A stretch of 10,597 bases of DNA from assembly GCA_903919215.1 (NCBI GenBank), contig CAIXHI010000382.1, positions 1 to 10,597 on the forward strand, given 5' to 3'. The notes under the pieces were generated by a model. The model worked only from the letters and a program-made list of their open reading frames with translations, made no database searches and had not been told where the DNA came from. Positions within the stretch are counted from its first letter, which is position 1, and each line of letters begins with the position of its first letter. The position numbers and the translations under genes were made by a program. This DNA is from an uncultured Acidimicrobiaceae bacterium (GTDB lineage: Bacteria > Actinomycetota > Acidimicrobiia > Acidimicrobiales > Ilumatobacteraceae). Shown here piece after piece: positions 6,606 to 10,597 of this stretch.

Positions 6606-7036
6606 GCGACACCGCCGCCACCGGCGCCGACTGGCGCACCATCCCGCCGCAACCGCTGCCCGATGTGGACTCCCAGGGCTACTGGGATGCGACAGCCGCC
6701 GGGCACATCGCGATCGCTCGCTGTGTCGAGTGCCGCGCGTGGGTGCACCCGCCGATCGAACGCTGCAGTGCGTGTGGCGGCCCACTGGCGTTCGAGCAGA
6801 TATCGGGCAACGGCGTGGTGAACTCGTTCATCATCATGCACCGCGCCTCGGTACCGGGGCAGGGCGACGCAGCGCACGCCATCGCGCTCATCGATCTCGA
6901 CGACGCACCAGGTGTTCGGCTCACGGGCCGCATCACTGGCGATCCGTCGCTCGTGCGTGTCGGCGACCGCGTCACCGCCCACCTCATCGACGTGGTCGGC
7001 GGCACCTATCGCGTCCCCGAGTTCTCCCGCACCTAA
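6602..7036 (+). CDS. DUF35 zinc-ribbon/OB-fold protein, partner of the thiolase-like subunit
   Basis: A 144-residue stand-alone DUF35 protein. The N-terminal helix region (DVDSQGYWDATAAGHIAIAR) leads into a rubredoxin-like zinc ribbon with C41-x2-C44 and C55-x2-C58. An OB-fold follows, with GNGVVNSFIIMHR at its start and GDRVTAHLI near its end. DUF35 proteins form complexes with thiolase-fold proteins; in Ltp2-ChsH2 the DUF35 part is a domain of a hydratase, whereas here it is separate and no MaoC hydratase is fused. Start at GTG 6602 overlaps the stop of the upstream gene by four bases (GTGA), so expression is coupled and the stoichiometry probably equal. It ends 5 bases from the end of the convergent hot-dog gene, with no terminator hairpin seen between them. 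Confidence 0.93.
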   Translation: MSDTAATGADWRTIPPQPLPDVDSQGYWDATAAGHIAIARCVECRAWVHPPIERCSACGGPLAFEQISGNGVVNSFIIMHRASVPGQGDAAHAIALIDLDDAPGVRLTGRITGDPSLVRVGDRVTAHLIDVVGGTYRVPEFSRT

Positions 7037-7041
7037 CCCGC

Positions 7042-7824
7042 TCAGCCCAACGGCAGGTACACGAATGTCGAGCGAATCGACATCACCGGTTCGCCGTTCA
7101 CCGTGGCCTCCGTCGCGCTGACTGCAAACTGATTGCGAGCCGTGTCGAACAGCTCCACGACGCGACCGGCCACCACCACCTCTGCCCCGTCAGCTACCGC
7201 AGCATGGATGGTGGTTTCGATACCCGCATGGTGCCAATGCAATGGAGATGCGAACTCGACGTTCTCGCGGAAGATCGCATTGGCGGCACTCCCCAACCAT
7301 GCCGGGTGTGCCCAACGATGGTCGCGCCAGAACGATCCATCCTCCATGTCCGGAGTCATCTCCAGGTCGCGATCGGCGAGGAACGTGAACCGGATCGGCG
7401 TCAGGACCAGACCGTCGAGTGCCTCACGCGTGTTCGGCACCTTGTAGCCGCGAGTGTGCGTGGGGTCGACGACCGCGGGCACAAGTGTTCCTCGACGACG
7501 GGCAGTGCCCGTCGCGTACACGACTCCGTCTGCGTCGCTGATCGCGAACGTCATCTCCTCCGGAGTCGTGTCAACGTCGATCAGCAGGTCGAGACCGGCC
7601 GACAGGTGCGAGCGGAAACGCAGATCGAGTGCACCCTGCGTTGCCCACTCCTCACCCCACTCAGCAACGGCGTACCGACTGAGCCAGGTCATGACCGTGA
7701 CGCCCATGATGTGCTCGCCGTAGTCCTGCGACTCGGTCGAGCCGACGGGGAACTGACGCATACCGAAGTTCGTACTGGTGAAGTGATGCTGCACCCGTAC
7801 AGGATGCCTGATGATGCCCGTCAC
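7042..7824 (-). CDS. Probable double hot-dog protein (acyl-CoA thioesterase/dehydratase-like)
   Basis: A 260-residue protein that I assign to the hot-dog superfamily from its layout, with moderate certainty. The N-terminal half has a helix-containing region (STESQDYGEHIMGVTVMTWL, 29-48) followed by strands such as LDLRFRSHLSAGLDLLIDV and MTFAISDADGVVYATGTARR. The C-terminal half repeats the plan: ENVEFASPLHWHHAGIETT (188-205), then VVVAGRVVELFDT, NQFAVSATEATVNGEPV and SIRSTFVYLPLG. Glu/His pairs in EHIMG and HWHHAG are candidate active-site residues. The in-frame open stretch extends 134 codons further upstream, but it shadows the hydrolase gene. GTG at 7824 forms a GTGA overlap with the hydrolase stop and gives VTGIIRHPVRVQHHF, so the two genes are coupled. 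Thioester hydrolysis or hydration of an acyl-CoA would suit the context but is inference. Confidence 0.82.
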   Translation of the reverse strand: MTGIIRHPVRVQHHFTSTNFGMRQFPVGSTESQDYGEHIMGVTVMTWLSRYAVAEWGEEWATQGALDLRFRSHLSAGLDLLIDVDTTPEEMTFAISDADGVVYATGTARRRGTLVPAVVDPTHTRGYKVPNTREALDGLVLTPIRFTFLADRDLEMTPDMEDGSFWRDHRWAHPAWLGSAANAIFRENVEFASPLHWHHAGIETTIHAAVADGAEVVVAGRVVELFDTARNQFAVSATEATVNGEPVMSIRSTFVYLPLG

Positions 7825-9227
7825 GGAAGAGTGGCGGCCGCGGCCTGGGCCGCCAGCATCGCCTCGGCGACACCACGCTCCAGCAACACGCCCTGCGCGA
7901 AGGCACGCTGCGCGGCGACGTGGTTGGCAGCGAGGAACGTCGCTGCGTCGGGGTACAGACGCCGCAGCGTGGCCTCGTCGAACGGGATGCTGCTGCCGTT
8001 GAGGAACGCCGGGCCGACGATCCCGTTGACGCCCGAGTGCGCTGCCGTGGGGACATCCACTTGCGGCACGCGGATACCACCGAGTGCAATGCCCAGCGCG
8101 TCGCGATCGATCGTCGGGCCGACGCTGCCGACGCTGACGCTGATCCGCGGCTGCACCGACGGCAGCACCCCTTCGTCCACCCAGCGGTGCAACTGCGCGA
8201 GGCAGGCGGCGGCCACGGGGCGCCACGACACTTCGTTCATCGGCGGCAGATCATTCGGGCCTTCGGGCATCGGCATCATCAGACCGTCGCGCATGATCTT
8301 GGCGATGATCGCGCCCATATCGGGCACCGTGGCGTGCGACGTGCCGGCGACCTCCCAGAATCGATAGCCGTTGTCGTCGGGCTGACGGCTGAACGCATGG
8401 GGAAGCGTTTCGCACTCCGAGTTGATCACGAACAACGGGATACCGAGATCGCTGCGAAGCAGCGCTGGCTCCGGGTAGCGCTGCTCGACGGTGGAGTCGG
8501 GATCCGACATGTTCAGCGTGGCGTCGTCCTCCAGGCTGGACGGCATCCCGAAGTAGGTGAACAGCAACGCGGCGTCGAAGATGCGTTCCAGCGGTTGCAC
8601 TGCGTTGAGATAGGTGGCCAGGCGACCGGCCGATTGCGAACCACCGGCGGCGACGACGTTGCGTACCTGCAGACCCCGCAGCGGATCGACGCCCGACGAC
8701 AGGCCAGGACGATCGGCCGTCACCAGCCGTGCCGCCTGGGAGAAGATGTCGTACGAGTAGCTGTCACCGGGTTGCTGCAGCGAGTCGTAGCGCTCGGGGT
8801 CCCACGAGGTGAGCGCCAGCGCCTGGCCAGGGTGACCGTGCACACCGACGTGCTGTGCGGAGATGCCCACGTAGGCGAAACCCTGCTCCCATATCGCGTC
8901 GTCCTCCAGCGCGAGGATCTCGAACCCGGCCGAGACGTTCAGCCAGTCGACGATGACGGTGCCATTGAAGGCCGCCGGGTCGGTGGGCAGCGCCACCAAC
9001 ATGCGGGTGGTGAACGCCGCCTCACCGGCAGGTGCCGCGCCCCAGACACCGTCGAAACCCTTGTCGCCCACGTGCTCGTAGCGCACGGCCGTGCCAGCAA
9101 CGAAGTACTCATGCTCGGCATAGCCGAAGCGGGTGAGCGGTTCGCCTACCTGCCCGAAGGGGTAACCCTTCGTGCCGCCGGCAATCGGGCCGCTGAGCTG
9201 CGGCAGTCGTCGCTGGTGTGTGGTCAT
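7821..9227 (-). CDS. Alpha/beta hydrolase, PF20091 (Abhydrolase_10)-like
   Basis: A 468-residue protein resembling the large alpha/beta-hydrolase domain family PF20091. The nucleophile elbow is AAGGSQSAGR with Ser197 as the likely nucleophile. A Glu in NSECET (E271 or E273) and His299 in AGTSHA complete a plausible triad. VIVDWLNVSAGFE (91-103) and GFAYVGISAQHVGVHG (116-131) are typical of the family. There is no signal peptide, so it should act in the cytoplasm. Substrates of most members are unknown; ester or lactone hydrolysis is the expected chemistry. The ATG at 9227 has a GGGGGA ribosome binding site 6 bases upstream, and a candidate promoter lies about 60 bases further up. Its stop overlaps the GTG of the hot-dog gene. 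Plus-strand open frames of 540 and 618 codons overlapping it are antisense shadows. Confidence 0.88.
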   Translation of the reverse strand: MTTHQRRLPQLSGPIAGGTKGYPFGQVGEPLTRFGYAEHEYFVAGTAVRYEHVGDKGFDGVWGAAPAGEAAFTTRMLVALPTDPAAFNGTVIVDWLNVSAGFEILALEDDAIWEQGFAYVGISAQHVGVHGHPGQALALTSWDPERYDSLQQPGDSYSYDIFSQAARLVTADRPGLSSGVDPLRGLQVRNVVAAGGSQSAGRLATYLNAVQPLERIFDAALLFTYFGMPSSLEDDATLNMSDPDSTVEQRYPEPALLRSDLGIPLFVINSECETLPHAFSRQPDDNGYRFWEVAGTSHATVPDMGAIIAKIMRDGLMMPMPEGPNDLPPMNEVSWRPVAAACLAQLHRWVDEGVLPSVQPRISVSVGSVGPTIDRDALGIALGGIRVPQVDVPTAAHSGVNGIVGPAFLNGSSIPFDEATLRRLYPDAATFLAANHVAAQRAFAQGVLLERGVAEAMLAAQAAAATLP

Positions 9228-9233
9228 GGCAGT

Positions 9234-9239
9234 TCCCCC
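9234..9239 (-). promoter_or_regulatory. Ribosome binding site GGGGGA of the alpha/beta hydrolase
   Basis: On the minus strand GGGGGA lies 6 bases before the ATG at 9227, a standard distance. It supports this start over any upstream codon. Confidence 0.6.
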
Positions 9240-9287
9240 AATGTCTCGAGCGTTCGGACCAGCCCCCGCTGCGTCCCTCGTTTCAAC

Positions 9288-9315
9288 AGTGTAGAACAGC
9301 CCCTGCGGGTGGCAG
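9288..9315 (-). promoter_or_regulatory. Candidate promoter of the hydrolase/hot-dog operon
   Basis: On the minus strand CTGCCA (9315-9310; 4 of 6 matches to TTGACA) and TACACT (9293-9288; fits TANNNT) are separated by 16 bases. Transcription would start near 9281 and give a leader of about 55 bases before the ATG at 9227. The position, downstream of the inverted repeat that may end the previous gene, makes sense for a separate transcription unit. Confidence 0.35.
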
Positions 9316-9366
9316 CCATCAGCCCCGGTGGGCTACCTGACCCCACGGTCCAGCGGCGTCCCGCCC

Positions 9367-9418
9367 TCTATGTCAGCCACTTGACCGCGGCGCACGGTGG
9401 TCAAGCGGCTGACATAGA
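9367..9418. repeat. Long imperfect palindrome (20-bp stem, 12-base loop), possible terminator or intergenic repeat
   Basis: The arm at 9367-9386 pairs with 9399-9418 over 20 positions with one A/C mismatch (9379 against 9406), around a 12-base loop at 9387-9398. It begins 29 bases after the stop of the minus-strand amidohydrolase gene, so terminating that transcript is the simplest role. There is no U tract on either side. The arms are unusually long and of lower GC than the neighbourhood (CTATGTCAGCC and CTTGACC blocks), which also fits a dispersed REP- or MITE-like element. Confidence 0.75.
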
Positions 9419-9447
9419 AACCAAAACGGGGTGGCTGAGGCCGTGGC

Positions 9448-10597
9448 TTAGGCGGTGTGCGTCGCGGCGTACCGCTCGCGGTAGACGGCCTTGGTGGTGG
9501 TGCTGGTGTCGACGTCGGTGGCCAGTGCACGCAATGCGCTGACCGTGGTCTGCTCGCGGCTCATGTGCTGGAAGGGATCCCAGCGGTAGAAGCGACACGC
9601 GTTCTCCCACGTGATCTTGTGGATCAACTCGTCGCTGATGTCGGCGTTGATGAACTCTTCCATCAGCACCTCCGGCGAGTTCGGCCAGGTGCTGTCCGAG
9701 TGCGGGTAATCGCACTCCCATGCCACGGTCTCTTCGCCCATGCGGTCGACGAGGCGCAGGTTGCTGGGCTCGGTGATGAAGCAGCCGAGGAAGTTCTTGC
9801 GCCAGATCTCCGTGGCCGACTGCGAGCCGATGTCGAGGTGTGTCCACGACTGGTTGGTCATGTGACGGTCCATGCGGTCGAGCATGAACGGCACCCAACC
9901 GATGCCGCCTTCGGAGAGCGCGATCTTCAGCTCGGGGAACTTGCGGAACGTGCCGCCGGTGACGAGGTCGGTGAAGCACACACCGGACAACTGCGCGGCG
10001 AGCACGATCAGTTGGTCGGGCGGTGCGCCCTCGGGGCGGCGCAGCAGGTTGAACGCGCCACCGATGTGCATCGAGAGCACGATCTGCAGACGCTCAGCGG
10101 CCTCGAACACGCTGTCCCAGTGATCGCCGTAGAAGCTGGGCAGTTCATTGGCGTACGGCGTCTCGGGGAACGTCACCGTGGTGCAACCCTTGGCGGCGAT
10201 GCGCTCGAGCTCCAGTACGCAGGCATCGGTGTCCCACAGCGGCAGCACACCCATCGGGATGTAGCGACCGGGGTACGAGCCGGCAAGTTCGTCGATCTGC
10301 CAGTCGTTGTAGGCAGACACAGCGATCGCTGACAGCTGGCGGTCGGCCTTACCGGCCAGCCACGCGCCAGCGAATCCGGAGGACGTGGGGAAGTTGATCG
10401 AGGCGAGCGTGCCGTTGACGTTCATGTCGCGAATGCGCTCGTGGATGTCGTAGCAACCGGGACGCATGTCGGCGTGGCCCACCGGGTCGAAGTTCCATTC
10501 CTCACGCGGCCATGAGGCGACGGCGCCGAGACCGACGGTGCCCATCACTTCACCCTGGAACTTCCAGGTGTCGACGCCATTTTCGAGGCGCACGAAC
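9448..10597 (-). CDS. Amidohydrolase-2 family (ACMSD-like) metal-dependent hydrolase, partial (N-terminus off the right edge)
   Basis: The visible 382 residues belong to the amidohydrolase-2 family (PF04909), TIM-barrel enzymes that hydrolyse or decarboxylate ring and acyl substrates with a divalent metal. Hallmarks, counted from the first complete codon at the right edge, are ASWPREEWNFDP (27-38), MRPGCYD (44-50), LSMHIGGAF with metal-ligand His177, SEGGIGWVPFMLDRMD (228-243) and CDYPHSDSTWP with catalytic Asp296. The frame stays open to the window edge. A GTG at 10593 is a formal start, but relatives carry about 60 more residues, including the metal-binding HxH motif, so the true start lies beyond the window. 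It ends with TAA at 9448-9450, followed by the long inverted repeat. Substrate is not evident. Actinobacteria carry many paralogues, often near CoA-dependent catabolic genes. Confidence 0.93.
   Translation of the reverse strand, partial: FVRLENGVDTWKFQGEVMGTVGLGAVASWPREEWNFDPVGHADMRPGCYDIHERIRDMNVNGTLASINFPTSSGFAGAWLAGKADRQLSAIAVSAYNDWQIDELAGSYPGRYIPMGVLPLWDTDACVLELERIAAKGCTTVTFPETPYANELPSFYGDHWDSVFEAAERLQIVLSMHIGGAFNLLRRPEGAPPDQLIVLAAQLSGVCFTDLVTGGTFRKFPELKIALSEGGIGWVPFMLDRMDRHMTNQSWTHLDIGSQSATEIWRKNFLGCFITEPSNLRLVDRMGEETVAWECDYPHSDSTWPNSPEVLMEEFINADISDELIHKITWENACRFYRWDPFQHMSREQTTVSALRALATDVDTSTTTKAVYRERYAATHTA

Noticed and set aside
9318..9332. Small hairpin AGCCC-CGGT-GGGCT upstream of the hydrolase gene
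   Set aside because: A 5-bp stem in GC-rich DNA is common by chance and it has no U tract or clear position relative to a gene end.
6511..9542. Very long plus-strand open frames (618 codons at 6511-8367 and 540 codons at 7920-9542)
   Set aside because: They lie antisense to, or in another frame of, genes with clear family motifs. Their translations are rich in Arg, Ala, Gly and His without domain features, as expected for mirror frames in high-GC DNA.

Overview
The window reads as a piece of chromosome from a high-GC actinobacterium. The reasons are the strongly G/C-biased third codon positions, several GTG starts, four-base GTGA gene overlaps, TANNNT -10 boxes set directly against start codons without a Shine-Dalgarno sequence, and a long hairpin without a U tract. 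The gene mix (Rieske oxygenase, thiolase/DUF35 pair, amidohydrolase-2, PF20091-type hydrolase) is common in environmental Acidimicrobiia and Mycobacteriales. An Acidimicrobiia-like source is my inference; nothing here fixes the taxon. There is no mobile element, CRISPR array, tRNA or rRNA, and no stretch above 300 bases lacks a gene.

Layout. Positions 1-825 (minus) hold the N-terminal 275 codons of purH, cut by the left edge. A 104-base divergent intergenic region separates it from a small four-helix membrane protein with a double octaproline tail (930-1532), followed by a perfect 13-bp hairpin. A tightly packed operon (1611-4109) encodes an ABC-2 exporter of the NodI/DrrA type: one ATPase and two different permeases. 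A Rieske non-heme iron oxygenase alpha subunit (4165-5379) follows with what looks like its own leaderless promoter. Next is a translationally coupled pair (5457-7036): a thiolase-fold protein that lacks the thiolase cysteines, and a stand-alone zinc-ribbon/OB-fold DUF35 protein.

The right third is on the minus strand and runs convergently into the pair. A coupled unit (9227 to 7042) encodes a PF20091-like alpha/beta hydrolase and a probable double hot-dog protein. Upstream of it lies a 52-base region with a near-perfect long inverted repeat. The window closes with an amidohydrolase-2 (ACMSD-like) gene whose N-terminus lies beyond the right edge.

Apart from purH and the small membrane protein, the genes suggest CoA-linked catabolism of a bulky lipid-like or cyclic compound: oxygenation (Rieske), retro-aldol side-chain cleavage (Ltp2/ChsH2-DUF35-like pair), ester or lactone hydrolysis, hot-dog thioester chemistry, and metal-dependent hydrolysis or decarboxylation, with an exporter alongside. 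That they act in one pathway is inference from proximity. The most informative sequence-level observation is the repurposed active site of the thiolase-like protein: tyrosines sit where thiolases carry catalytic histidines, which points to an aldolase rather than a thiolase.
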